A stretch of 64,000 nt of DNA. Origin: Anthopleura xanthogrammica (Eukaryota; Cnidaria; Anthozoa; Actiniaria; Actiniidae). The notes under the pieces are model-generated. The model worked only from the letters and a program-made list of their open reading frames with translations, made no database searches and was not told the origin of the DNA. Of this stretch, positions 1 to 11,985 are shown one piece after another. The position numbers and the translations under genes were made by a program. The stretch spans positions 17,672,230 to 17,736,229 of the forward strand of contig OZ025207.1 of NCBI GenBank assembly GCA_964019055.1. Direction: 5' to 3'. Position 1 is the first letter of the stretch. Each line of letters opens with the position of its first letter.

Positions 1-310
1 TGATGTTGGTGTTGTTTGCTATGCTTAGTGTGTTGTTTTAAAAGTCATTTATCTACATTTTTAGTGGCAAATAAAACGAAAATGATTTGATCATCAGATA
101 AAAAGGTGTTACTGTATACGCACCATTTACAATTATGATAACTATGAGTTCAGTGAAGCCTGAAAAAATCCAGATAAAGTTTAAAGTCTTAAATCACTAA
201 TCTAAGTAATTAATTCGATATATTGATTTACTTATTTATCTGGCTAGATTGTTTATCAGATCAGTTTGCAATTCCATGAAACAAAACAAAAAGCAGGAGT
301 ACCCAAGAAC
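1..310. other. Flank downstream of the STEAP gene
   Basis: AT-rich sequence lying 3' of the minus-strand STEAP reading frame, so part of it is probably that gene's 3' untranslated region. I found no reading frame, RNA or repeat I could support, and no clear polyadenylation hexamer. Confidence 0.5.
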
Positions 311-1732
311 TCATACTCCTATCCTTTCGAACTCTTCTCCCTTTTGCCTTGCACTTGAAACTCTTTCCCATCCATGACGGATCTTCTGCAGCGGGATGTA
401 TAAACAAGGCATGTAAAGCAGAACTCTAAGAAACATCACTGCAAAACCCAGGATTAACTCGATATAGAATACCGAGGGCAGAAAGTAGTTGGAAGGAAAC
501 TTCCAATTTCTGTGTGCCATGGAAAAGCCTCCCATTGTTGCCATGTGGCCAATTGCGCATGCCAGCATGAGGTGACCTATTCCTGACTGCGCAAAATTCC
601 ATTCACGCCAGCTCATAGTGTTGATTACACTTGGTAGAGAGCACACGGCCAGGACACATAGTAGAGCAAAAGCGACGATTCCAAAAAACATGGATAATTC
701 TCCGTTCAGGCTCAGCCTTGATGACACATGGATGGTTTGGTTTTGGACGCTGAAATGTCCAGAATTCTCATAGAAAGAACCTACAAACGCCGAATTCATC
801 AAAAGGATTGCCATGATAGCGTGTAGTATTGCGTTGAAGAAACCCAGCAACCCTAGTTGCTTGCGAGCCTTCATCCATTCGTCCAGCCACGTTGGGAATC
901 GTTTCCTCTTGGTACCATTAACAAGCTGAACGATGCCAGCGATGGAACCAGGAAGGTAGGCCAGGTACAGAAGACCAATGGCATTAAAGCCAAGGTAGAC
1001 ATTAAGCTTGCTAACGGGAAAGCTTTCCCAGTTGATATTCACCTTTCCCATGTTCACAAGACGGCGCAGAATTTCATAGCAAATGATCAAAATAAAGAGA
1101 ACAAAGGAAAATATGACGGGCTTAATCCATGTTGGAAAAAATCGATAAGGTATTGACTCCAGCTCTGCAGCTGTCTTGAGGCTACCTCGGTCAATAGGTT
1201 CAAAGCCTATATCACGAATCAACTGGAAAATTACTCGGCGTGCTTCGGCATTGTTGGAACAGAGTGGGACTTGCTTGCTTCCACCAAACGAGTCAGACTC
1301 TAGTGCCCAGGCTGATATCACATTGAAGGCTTTCACAACTTTAGACTCGGGTAGGAGCTGAGCCAGATACTCAGCACTTGACTTGGTTTTCTTTGATGTT
1401 TGGTGGTTATTAACATCGACGACGATTTTTCCTTTGAGGGCTGACTGAAATTCTTCTGTGACAACTTCATACTGTTCTCGATGAATTGCAAGTATTACAA
1501 CGTTGCCAAGCTTCAATGCTTCTTTGTTCTCTAGCACTTCCACTCGATGTGGGATGATTTTCGCCTCAACGATGCTTGGGTTCCTTGAGCCAAGCACAAC
1601 TGATATTCCAAAGCGGTGGAGCCTTGTGGCCAACGCTCTCCCAAAATCACCCGTTCCAATAATGATAACTGGCGTATCATCTGAATTATCCGAACTGTTC
1701 AAAATAGGCTCCAGTTCAATGTTTTTCGACAT
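311..1732 (-). CDS. STEAP: STEAP-family metalloreductase (STEAP4-like), single exon
   Basis: A complete 473-residue protein on one exon. The N-terminal half (about residues 20-195) is the F420H2:NADP+ oxidoreductase-like NADPH-binding domain, with the glycine-rich motif GTGDFGRAL at 26-34, GSRNP at 48-52 and the family signature LAIHRE at 81-86. The C-terminal half (about 203-445) is the six-helix ferric-reductase membrane domain. His304 in the FFNAILHA segment and His396 in AIGHMATMGG sit where the two haem-ligating histidines of the family lie. Known role of the family: electrons pass from NADPH through FAD and a single haem to reduce Fe3+ or Cu2+ at plasma or endosomal membranes. Length matches vertebrate STEAP2-4 (about 460-490). 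The start is the only good ATG, and a TTTTTAG acceptor-like site 7 bases upstream suggests a 5'UTR intron. The coding part has no intron, unlike vertebrate STEAPs. The paralogue number (2, 3 or 4) cannot be assigned safely. Confidence 0.93.
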   Translation of the reverse strand: MSKNIELEPILNSSDNSDDTPVIIIGTGDFGRALATRLHRFGISVVLGSRNPSIVEAKIIPHRVEVLENKEALKLGNVVILAIHREQYEVVTEEFQSALKGKIVVDVNNHQTSKKTKSSAEYLAQLLPESKVVKAFNVISAWALESDSFGGSKQVPLCSNNAEARRVIFQLIRDIGFEPIDRGSLKTAAELESIPYRFFPTWIKPVIFSFVLFILIICYEILRRLVNMGKVNINWESFPVSKLNVYLGFNAIGLLYLAYLPGSIAGIVQLVNGTKRKRFPTWLDEWMKARKQLGLLGFFNAILHAIMAILLMNSAFVGSFYENSGHFSVQNQTIHVSSRLSLNGELSMFFGIVAFALLCVLAVCSLPSVINTMSWREWNFAQSGIGHLMLACAIGHMATMGGFSMAHRNWKFPSNYFLPSVFYIELILGFAVMFLRVLLYMPCLYIPLQKIRHGWERVSSARQKGEEFERIGV

Positions 1733-1904
1733 GATGAGCCTAAAAATGATGATAGATAGGTCGGTAAAGTGATATTAAGACACTGTTATTACGATGGGGT
1801 AACATTATATCGGATACGTTTTGTTACTAGATAAAACTAGATATAACTGTCTTTTACGCACTATTTTCTTAATGTACTGTGAAAACTAGTTTCAGTACAC
1901 AGAG

Positions 1905-2045
1905 ACCGCGGAGGGAGAGGGGCTGCTAGGGCTTTTCCCATACTAGTCTCTTATATTTTCCAATCTTAGCCCCAACACTTTTTACGATACTAGTCTCTTC
2001 TATAGCCCCACCACTTTTTTGGGTTTTCCGCTGTCCCTGCATGGT
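1905..2045 (+). repeat. Interspersed pyrimidine-rich repeat, copy 1
   Basis: Shares an ordered set of blocks with 15150-15330 and more weakly 8070-8240: a TAGTCTCTTATATTTTCC-like block, CTTAGCCCC, a second ATACTAG block, and CGCTGTCCCT before the end. The order is the same in copies more than 10 kb apart, so this is a dispersed, probably transposon-derived, family. Class unknown. Confidence 0.5.
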
Positions 2046-4009
2046 ACATATTACTTACTATTTTTAGAATATATCAGAGAAGATTATAATGACTTGTATA
2101 TGTTTCGCTGTTACAGTCGTACATCCCCACTTATTCCAACTCATTATTTCTCGACAAGGTGATATGTTATTACATGTTTTGAAATTCGCGGGAAAATATT
2201 TTTAAAAGCATTTGAACACTTCTATATACAGGTATTAGGAAACTAATGGGAACACTCTCAAAACATACCCTACTACATCAATGATTTATACACGTAAGCA
2301 AACTACACAACTCATAATTGAAGAAGAGAGAAGTAAACGTAAAAAAAAACTTTGGCGATAGGGAAGTATACGGTCAGTACTCCAAGAACTATATTATTTT
2401 TGTATTTTCAAGTTTTATTTTTTTTATCTTTAATTCGAAGGCCATAAGTTAGATAACTGAAAGGCTAATTATGCATGTTACCCTCGTAAAATAAAGATTA
2501 AGATAAATAAATAAAATAAAACACCTCAGTTTTGCAAATGTTTTGGCTAACATTTTTCTTTAGATCAGCTGGATATACTTTGCGTACTTCGAATTCTGTG
2601 CGCATGTCTATAGGCAATCGCCCACTTTCCAAAGAACCGTTGATATGTAAATGAGTAGTCCACTACAAAGCACAGTGACAAGGAAGTCAGGCCTATTTTT
2701 TGATGTGCAAATATAGACCCAAGTATTTGGCATTTACTGCCAAGCTAGTGAGGTAGACACGAAATTCTGGTAAATAATTGAGGTCATAACATTCTTTTCG
2801 TAATTGTTCTGCAATGTAGGTTTACCAATTGTCATTTCACATGTTCAAATTAGAGGTATGAACAAGAAAAATAAGATATACGATCTTCAATGCAAACACT
2901 ATATTGATAAACTTCTTGTTAAGCATGATTGATTGAATAAATATGGGGTCAAGGCCTGGAGCTTCGTTGTTATTCACCTTCAACAAAAGAAGCTTCTAGT
3001 ATTTTCGGCAAAAATCCAAGGATTCTATTTCCGGAACACGAATTCGTTTTGAATATTTCGTGGCGTGCCCTTACATTCGAGGAAATTTATTATCAATCAT
3101 TTCTATACTTCCGTCTTGTAAATATATGCAGCAAAAGCATGTAATGTAGATCTCTGAGTTAAACTTATGCATATGAGAAAGCGACTTTGCCAAACTTGCT
3201 TGTACAAACGTGTCATATGAACACAGTTTTGTTCGATTCTATGAAGATGAAAGTTTTGAAACAGCCTTGGTTATATATAATGAACAGGCGATATAAGAGA
3301 TAGGAAAAGGTTTATCAAGTCCTCATGATCAACTCGCTACTTACTAGGAAGTGAATCAATATCACAATGAAAGCCTACTTGTACTCTGGAAATGTGAAGC
3401 CAAAACAGTTTCGAGATTATGCAAGACGGTAGAAGACATCGCAGCAAGAAAATTGAGAACATTTGTTCAATTATATTTCTTACTTTTCCCCCTAAGTTAT
3501 CGCCTTTTGTTCTTGCAGGACGTTTGTAAAATAAGTTTAAGTCCTTCTCGATCTCTAGCACTCACCTCTTTTCAAACTGACGAAATATGCAATTGAGAAG
3601 ATGGGCTGAGCTATATTGTGGATGTGCGTCTAGCAAAGGACTTTGAGCTCTGAAGAATATTCATGTTTGCTATTGTCTACATTTCTTCTAATTCTAGGTC
3701 ATAACGTCATTGAGGTCAGACAATATTGATGAAACGCATTGGTGTACATGTGTACTTGAGCTTTTCAGCCTGGAAAGTCAAGCTATAAAGTGACATATAT
3801 CAAAGAAAGCAGGAGATTTTGTATTTGCATGTGAGTTTATGGGAAGCATAACATAGGCTTTTTAAAAAACCGATTAAAAAAGGGAGAAGGCTAGAAACTC
3901 GGATCTGTTATCGTCAGTAGAGTTATACATAATGGAAGTTCTCTTCTGTACATCAGCGGATTAAGGATATTTCCGCGTTCTTCGGTTTTTACTCCCTCTC
4001 CATAAATTG

Positions 4010-4130
4010 GCGTGACAAGTCACGACACGGTTACGGTGCGGCGCGGACATGGCACCGAATGTCTATTTTTTTTCATACACGACACGGCACTGACTCGGTC
4101 ACGGCAAAGCGCACTCCATACCGTAAGTTT
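4010..4130 (-). repeat. Interspersed repeat rich in GTGCCGTG-type motifs, copy 1
   Basis: Read on the minus strand this matches 62560-62690: TGTATGAAAA, then GGTGCCATGTCC, then CCGTAACCGTG and TCGTGACTTGTCAC in the same order. The two copies are 58 kb apart and in opposite orientation, which indicates a dispersed element. I see no coding capacity. Confidence 0.5.
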
Positions 4131-4554
4131 TTCATAGTCATGAGAGAGCTGAAAAACCTTTTTTGGTCTCTCAATATAAGGACAACTATGCGTTTTTAAG
4201 CTCAATATTTTGTAAACACGCTCTTTTTGGGGCCAAAGAATAAAATATCAAATGCAACCAAGATTTAGTGAATGCGGTTTAGAGAGATGACGCGTTGTAG
4301 GAGAGGTGATATTTTGATCAGGAGAAAAACTGACATCCCTATAAATATCTCCAAACATGTAGCTTTACTCGCTTTACTCTAGTTCGACAGAATTTTGTTA
4401 CAAGTTTAGAGCAACATGACACAAATGAATTCGAAACGCTTATAGTGTTGGTGTATCACTGCCAGTTAAATATATAAAAATCGTGAAAGTAGCAGCCTTG
4501 TCGTTTTTCTGCTCTGCCCATAGCATACGAAAACTGCTCTATGAACATCAAAGT

Positions 4555-4659
4555 AGCCTCGTACGCAGACGCTCTTAGGTTCATCACGCAATGCTTCTCT
4601 CGCCACGAGAAACGTTGCGTGACGACGTGACGACCCTGATAACGTCTGCGAAGGAGGCT
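4555..4659. mobile_element. Palindromic foldback element (MITE-like)
   Basis: Two arms of roughly 48 bases are reverse complements with some mismatches: left AGCCTCGTACGCAGACG..., right ...CGTCTGCGAAGGAGGCT, meeting at CTCTCG/CGAGAAACG near the centre. There is almost no loop, typical of a small non-autonomous hairpin transposon. No transposase is present. Confidence 0.6.
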
Positions 4660-5248
4660 CATAGAACGCAGTCTAGAAAAATAAGAAAATTATCACCATT
4701 TCTAAATTATGTATGTCTTTGACTGTTATATATAAGTTCTAGGAACTATCTTGCCTTGTGTTTTAGTGAATCCCAATATTTTTCCTCACAATAGTCTTTT
4801 TATTTTACAACTAATCAATGCGCGCGCAGGATACTGGACCTTTCTGTAAAATCAAGTGTGTAGTGTCCCCCGCTCCGTGCAATGAAAAGCTTCTGTCAGT
4901 GAGTTGCATAAGTACAATATCGAGTGTAACCGTATTGAGTCTGGGTGAAGTTTTCGCTAGATCAATTTGCAGCCTATTCTTTATATTCAAATATATTGCA
5001 CGTGTTTCCTTCAAGTAAACATATATCACTGTCCAAACGATATTATATAAATCCAGAAGTTTCTAATGGATTTTAAGAACATTTGAGCGTACATTATTTG
5101 TTCTAAAGTTTTTTCTGAATATTTTCTTATACATATATACGATATTTCTAACATTATTCACCGTGGATATGGAGTGCATGCGAAAATGATAAGAACTGAA
5201 ACATTTATTTATAATTATTGATTTCATTTTTTTAATATGATTCATACT

Positions 5249-5254
5249 TTTATT
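5249..5254 (-). terminator. Polyadenylation signal of the small peptide gene
   Basis: AATAAA on the minus strand, 16 bases after the stop codon of the 75-residue peptide precursor. Its presence supports that frame as a real transcribed gene with a very short 3'UTR. Confidence 0.6.
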
Positions 5255-5269
5255 TAAAATTACATAGAT

Positions 5270-5497
5270 TTATTTTCCCAATCCACCAAAACGCCCTTGC
5301 CGCCGTCGACTGGCGAAGGGTGTTCTTTTGAAAATAGGGCCTGGGATCCAGCTAGATTTCTTTGCTTCTTCCTTTGGGTCATTTTCCGCCTCAAAGTCAT
5401 TTCTTTCAATTGCATCTGACTGCCACTCGTGTGATTTGGTTTGTGAGATGAAGAACAAAAAGAGAACGCATAGGCTGATCATCAGTATCTTGTCCAT
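5270..5497 (-). CDS. Secreted peptide precursor, candidate neuropeptide or antimicrobial peptide
   Basis: A 75-residue preproprotein. Residues 1-22 form a clear signal peptide: MDK, a hydrophobic core ILMISLCVLFLFFI, then a polar SQTKS end. Residues 23-45 are acidic. The C-terminal 30 residues are basic with a KK pair (46-47), KR (58-59) and RRR (64-66). The chain ends QGRFGGLGK just before the stop. Cleavage at the basic sites would release SSWIPGPIF, TPFAS and QGRFGGLG. Removal of the last Lys and amidation at the Gly would give a pyroGlu-capped ...GGL-amide. QGRF is the core of anthozoan RFamide peptides, but here it is followed by GGL rather than a cleavage site. The acidic propart plus basic amidated tail also recalls Hydra arminin antimicrobial peptides. 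An ATTTCAG acceptor precedes the ATG by about 20 bases. There are no mature-region cysteines. I do not recognise a family, and function is inference. Confidence 0.72.
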   Translation of the reverse strand: MDKILMISLCVLFLFFISQTKSHEWQSDAIERNDFEAENDPKEEAKKSSWIPGPIFKRTPFASRRRQGRFGGLGK

Positions 5498-6483
5498 CTT
5501 CAAGGGGCTTAGAGGTTCTGAAATTTAATAATTATAATAGATAGTTCGTATAATCTCCGTGTTATGTTTGGGGTCGAGTGCGCTCTCTCTACTAAAGATG
5601 ATCCCTAGATTATAATCCCAATTTCTTTATCTGTTTAACACATTCAATCTATCATTAACGAACCACCTTCTTGTGTATATTTCTCAATTTGTTGCCTATT
5701 CTCCTTTAATTGTCATTAAAATACATAATTATTTCTTATTCTTATTTAATTTCATCCAATCTTGTTGTTAATAGATATTTACTCATCGTTTCCTTCAATA
5801 TTGTAATTCAATTTCATTATTTCGCATATTAGAAGGCTCTTGTGTTGGATATCGTGGGCGTATGCTTTAAACTAATACCAAATAGAGTAAATCACGTGAT
5901 TTAGGCACACAACACCCTAAGGAAACCGATCTGTCGACAGTTTTTGAACCAATCACAGCGCGTGAGATGATTGCTTACCCAACTAAAATGTTTTTGTACT
6001 CAAATGAAATCTTACCCATCGTCTACGGCCACTGAGAACAGTATTTTATTATTCATTTACTTTACTTAATTTACTTAAGTCTAGAAGTAATACCTAAGCT
6101 ATTATGACACACTACACCTGCTCACGCGGCGATCTAGTACCTAACCCTCACTTTTTGTCACTTGGAATTTACACTTTTATAATTGAGGTCTACTTCAGTG
6201 TAACGGGCAGTAGTTATGGCATTCACGAGCTAAAAGGGTTTTGTAGTCTCGGCCGTTAACCTCTAAAGATGTTCAGTAATTGAAATTGATAAAGCATTTA
6301 AAAACCTATGATATGATGTTAATAAATTCTTGTCCAATTTTATTTAAAATTATGTTACATGGTATTTTTAAATGACAAAAGATATTTTGACGTTATATTG
6401 TTCAACTAATGCAAAAAATATATATTGCGCTATTTCCTTGATATTAATGTACTTCGATTTGATTTGATTTGACGGGGAAAAAG

Positions 6484-6830
6484 AAAGAAAAAAAGAAAGT
6501 GAAATTCCTACTCGATATAGGCCTCGACTTTGTGCGCAAATATCCTTGAAGCTATAATTCAATTTTTGTCTACATCTTCGAAGCTAAATTCTCCGATTGT
6601 TGTGCGCATCCATAAAGTAGGGAAACACAGTTGTCATGACAAAACTGTGATTCAGCTAAAAAGTACACTGATCCCAAGACTAGTTACTTAAGAAAAAGAA
6701 AGTGAAATACCTACTAACGAAGTTGTGCGCAAATATCTTCTAAGCTATACCACAATTTTTGTCTATAGCTTTCAAGGGAAATTTTTCGATAGCTAGTTTT
6801 CATAAAATGGAGAAAATCTCAATTTCCATG
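6484..6830 (+). repeat. Diverged tandem duplication, period about 203 bp
   Basis: GAAAGTGAAAT, CCTACT, TTGTGCGCAAATATC, AAGCTATA and ATTTTTGTCTA recur in order, first from about 6495 and again from about 6698. The two units have drifted substantially, so the duplication is old. Confidence 0.5.
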
Positions 6831-8069
6831 GTAATCCTCTTTTTGAGCTTAAAATTAAAAATCCATCTTATGGATTATTAGTTATAACATACCTTAAAAA
6901 ATATCTTTGGATAACACAAAGAGCCTTGCTAAAAATCCCTTAGAATAAACAGGCGCTTACACTTGATTTTGTCTGAATCCAACTGAAGGGATTTTATAAC
7001 TTATGCTGTAAAAAGATAACGTGACGTTTGTGCGTCACTGCCTTAACAGTCAGTTAACCTCGGGCTAATCTTTACATGTCTGGGGGATTATCTCTTGACG
7101 TGGCAGGAAGAATAGTAAATATCAAGATTTGTTCAGTTTTAATATAGATTAAAGACATACGATTTAAATGTTAATTGGGGAGATAATAAGTAGAGTGTTG
7201 CTGGGGGCGTTAGCACGATAACGGATTGGTAAACATTTTGTGTACATACACCCAAGATTTCTTCTATTTTCACTGAAATAGATTTGGGGATATTTCTAAA
7301 TAATCTAGGAGATTATGAAAGTGCTTATATTCTTTTCTTTGTAGCGTGGTTATCATTATCGTTATTTTCTTCTTTTTTCCCCTGAGATTTTCTCTTGTTG
7401 TTTTTAACATTATTTTTTCACATTCTATGGAAAATGTGCATTCAAACTTGCTAATATTTCTCATCTGTTTAACTGTTGTTCAAGACGAAAACAGCAACAA
7501 CAACAAAAAACAAGGAAAGGAAGAAAAGCTGTGGCAAAAAAAGAAAGAAAGGGAAATAGAAAAAGTCGGACGAACGAAAGAAAGAAAGAAAATGTTGGTA
7601 ATAGAGAAGGAATGTCGCTCTTCAATTTTACAAAATGATAATAGAAGACGTAGAATAACCGAAATCGTTTTCCCGCTGTTTCTGGCACTCCCCTTTCCAT
7701 CCCTAACATAGTAAACAGAAAGATAACTAGAAATGGCTATTGTTGTTTCTCACAAAAATAGGTAATTTAGCCACTCCCTGTATGCTATTGTTTTTTTCTT
7801 TAATTGAAATTTCCTCCTTTCACAAGGGTAAAGACCGACATTAGATTTCAGTATATGCTAACTCAATTTCGGAACCCTTTTCAAGTGGAACGCATTCATA
7901 ATAAGCACTGAATGCGGACTTGTAAAGCCAGGTGACTAAAGATTTGCTGCGTGCTTGCCACGTGCTTCCCCCGTGCTTGCTATCTCAAATAGGCCTTTTT
8001 GATAAACAGGATGCATTCTGTTGTAACTTCAGCACGAACAACACCATACTGATAGGGCAGGCAACCAGT

Positions 8070-8240
8070 GAACGCGTAGAGGGAGGGGCTAGGGGGCTGC
8101 ATAGCCCTTCCCCACTATTTGTTAACATCCACAAAAGTTCAAGTCTTAGGCCGCAGCTTCTAGTCTTATGTATACTATAGTCTACTACTTTTTCAATTTT
8201 AAACCTTTCATCTTTTATAGTTTTCCGCGGTTTTTGTTGA
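8070..8240 (+). repeat. Interspersed pyrimidine-rich repeat, copy 2
   Basis: Begins AGGGAGGGGCTAGGG...GCCCTTCCCCA and continues to TTTTCCGCGG, parallel to 1905-2045 in block order but more diverged. Assigned with lower confidence than the other two copies. Confidence 0.35.
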
Positions 8241-9254
8241 AAAACATGCTGGGTACCCTACAATGTACCACAAAAAGGTCTATGTATTTCATACTACTGT
8301 TGTAAATGATATATGCATGCCAAATAATCCACTCACATACACACCTCATTGAATGTGCTACTCTGTGCTAGCTATGTGGGATAAGCAAATAATTAATAAC
8401 GAGAAATGTCAGAAAAATACTAATTGTAAACTAACTACATAGTTACATATTTCTATACCAGTTTTGCCCTTACCATATAGTATTATCAAATACCTATTTC
8501 ATTAGAAGTGACTGTAAATGAGCTAGAGTGAATATCATCCAAATAAAAACAAAAACTATTTATTATTGACCAATATCAGTAAACACCATCAATATGACTG
8601 ACACTGGAGTGGTTACAAAATATATCTATCCCTACACATAGCGAAGAAGTCTTGGCCTGATCGCAAGCAGCTCGAGTTCAACAGAGACCATGATGCAGTC
8701 AAACTGTTTGTTCAAGCTAAAATAAAACATCACTTACAAAAAGCCTTAAGCAGGAACATAACACATTTCTTTTGTCCATTTTTCTCTCTATTTTATCTGT
8801 ACCGCATCTTAATTCTACCTTAGAAAGGTCGTTTAAAGGCCTTCCTGAAGCATAATTCTTATCAATCGATGTACCATTAAATACTGAAGTTCTAATATCT
8901 AATATCCCAAGGCAAAATCAATAAAACTGTAACTTCAGGAAATTGCTTCGATAGCAAAAGAAGTGTGGTTCTAATTCTTCTTAAAAGGACTGATAACCAA
9001 GAACTTTCTATAGGAGAATGATTATACATTAACTCAGTAAAACTCTTGCCCCCAGTGATTCTTCAGAGCATTGTAATATCAATTTGCAACTTTTCATAAG
9101 AGGAAAAAATAAAAAAACTGTAAACAGGTTGATAAATTATGTTTTTACGTATATTTTTGGAGCAACTTAGAATATTTCCATTTAGAACTTAGTATTTCGT
9201 TTTTTAGTATTGGATTTTTTATAGATTAATATTTATAGTAAATATTCATATGTT

Positions 9255-9330
9255 ATATAAAGCGCTCTTGATCATTTTAATGTTAAAAAGCGCTATATTA
9301 AGTAAATAAATTATTAAATTATTATTATTA
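9255..9330 (+). repeat. AGCGCTATAT-type retroelement 3' tail
   Basis: Two AAGCGCT motifs followed by TATATTAAG and a run of AT trinucleotides. The same AGAGCGCTATATAAATC signature occurs at 27575-27625. This looks like the 3' end of a short retroposon whose body is no longer recognisable. Confidence 0.4.
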
Positions 9331-11985
9331 ACTTACAGTAAAAAAATGACTATTAATGTCACTGCCAAATTATCTTTATTTTAACAATACCATCATGATT
9401 AATCATATATAACAAATGTTGGTTATTTAAACGATAGTACCCCGTTTGTTATGCCTAATTTTTCTTTAAGACTGCAGCAAATACAAAAGGACACAATATT
9501 TTCTAATGATTTAAATTAACATGCATCTTTCCTCACTCCGTTCCTAATCGCCTCGAGGTGAACGCACACTTCCTTTCTCCCACTTCTGATTCTGTCATTT
9601 TCTCTCCGGCGTTACGTGAGAAATTGTTTTTCGTTTTTTCGAGATTTGAGCAAGTAACCTTCGTTCATATTGCTCTCTTCGTTTCAACCCAATAAAGCCT
9701 TTTCAGGTAAAGGCATATAATTTTCATGGAATGCACGTACATCTTTTTTTCGGTGCCATCGTTGCAGAAACTTCTTTTTGGTTTTCTTTCAAGAAGACGT
9801 TAAAATCAGAGTTATTGGAAACCTTTCTTGATATGAAGATAGAAAATAAACGAATCTGTTCTGTTCTTAAAAATTCTCACATAGTTTTAACAAGATTTGC
9901 AAATTTCATTATTTTTTCTGACTTCTACAGCTTGACAAGTGGCTTCATTTGGCAGCAAAAAGTGGCACTTCGAAGCTGAAAACACTAGCGAAAAACGAAT
10001 GTTTCATCTCGACAAGATTATAATAGATATGAATAGCTAGCAGAACATTTTAAGATTGATATTGGCTTCCTTTCTACGCATTTTCAATCTCTTTGAAACT
10101 ATTTTCCTGATGACATCGGAAATGATGAAATCATCTGAAGCATCTTGCCATTATCTTTCTCTGTGGTAATGACTTCCTTCGTACTATCTCATGCTATGTT
10201 AGCACAAGGATTTCTAGAAAAAATCTCTCACAATCTTTAAACAAATACTTTTTGGCTTGCAATTCGAAAACATACAGAGAGATTTTTTTGTTCAGAAAAT
10301 ACGCCCGCGGGCGTCGATACTAAATGACATAAAACAGAACAACAGAATTTAGCATTCATCCATAAAACTGTTCTGATTAGATCGTCGGGAAAGCTTCCAA
10401 AAGTTGTTAATACAAAAACAGACTTTTACTGTCACATCATTTGATATAGCGCGCGCCTTTTTCGTCGATTTACTCTTGACTCTTAGTTCCTTATTGAACG
10501 ATGCATAAGAGCTATACTTCGTAATGATATATTTCTATAAGTTCTTTATTTTAAAAGATCTTACCTGTAATTCTTAGACTTTTATAACTCGTTGTGGTAT
10601 TGCAGGCCGGGTCTAGTTTAAACTACAGCTAGAGAAACTGTGTTCTTTTCGGCAATTAGCTTTTATTTATAGGGCAAGTGAAACCTTTAAAATGCATTGT
10701 ACGTACGGTAACCTCTTTGAACGTGTTAATAAGTTCGAGCACTTAACACTTCATTCTCTCGTCGACTTCATTTTATCATGTATTGATGACTTTTGACATT
10801 CAAATAAATTGCAGCCTTTTTAAAAGGCTTTAATGAATTAGTGTATGAGCGTTGGACAGGTTTCAAAGAAACCAATTCACAATTTATTTCTCAAAGGAAG
10901 AAATCATGATATAGTTGTACAGAAAGGTGACACGATCAAGAGAACTCATTTTGGTCTTTCGCACTTAAAAGGGATAAAACTATGAAAGAACTTTATAAAA
11001 TATTTAATGTAGAAGATATGAATGCAAGAGCTGATATTTGAAAAGGGATAGCGGGTTGAAATTTGCTTTTCAGTGCCTTATTTTCGCGATTCAACTGAAT
11101 GAGGTGTCGTGTTAACCATTTCCGAAAGCTCGAAAGGCGTGAAAATCAACGGCAGATTTCAAATTCAAATGGAAAATTGCTTAACCGTGTAAGTACTTTT
11201 TACATAAAAATTTGATAACTGGATAAAAGCCATCGAATTAGATCGAAAAGGATGAGAAAAGCATAATTTTGGGGGTTTTTAGGCTTTCAATAAATCAACT
11301 TCTGAAGGACTAATATTAGCTAATTTAAATTAAAAATTTTTGAAGTTTCAAGCATATTTTGGTTATTGTTGCACCTTTATTTTTTTAACTGTTTTCTACA
11401 AAGCCTGTTATATCTTGCTTTTCTTGTTGCCGTTTGCCTTCATACACGTTTCACTTGTTCAGTTTCGAGGGTTTTCTTTTTTCCGCCTTTATTTGCTTGA
11501 ACAGCTAGTGTTTTCAGTTACTGTGTTGCATGTCAATATGGCTTTTTGAGATAGAATTGCCGATCGCCATTCTATATATAACCAGGGATATAACTCATAT
11601 CAGTGACGAAACAAGTCATGTTAAAACACATGTGTGCGGAAACAGCGATTTTCAAAGCAGTTGAAACAACAACAATGTGCAACAAACGAGATTGTGATGA
11701 GGTATAGGGATCTGCATAAGGGATCTGGGGATTACAACTTTTTTTACAATCAGGGATAAGACATAAGACAAATTTAAGAATCAAAGGGTGTGAAAATGTA
11801 ATATCGAACGATCAAATATGGTATCAGGGATCAAATAAGCCGATGAAAGTGAATAAATATATACAGGAGATGCGCACCTGTGAAAATTGTCTTCAGTTTT
11901 GTTCTAACGACTCAAGGAAAATTTTCTAGACGAAATATTGATGGAAATAACAGTATCATGCAAATGTATATAACTGCATAGCACT

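Larger units (their letters stand above)
1733..4554. other. Intergenic region, no supported gene
   Basis: About 2.8 kb of AT-rich sequence between STEAP and the small peptide gene. Short open frames on both strands lack recognisable domains or splice context. Two interspersed repeat copies (around 1905-2045 and 4010-4130) are listed separately. Confidence 0.5.

Noticed and set aside
857..1772. Plus-strand frames opposite the STEAP gene
   Set aside because: Antisense shadows of a clearly identified protein.
7346..7711. 121-codon Lys/Glu-rich frame and its antisense
   Set aside because: Low-complexity purine tract with no splice context or domain.
9731..9979. 82-codon frame in the gene-poor region
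   Set aside because: No signal peptide, domain or convincing splice sites; length is within chance for AT-rich DNA.
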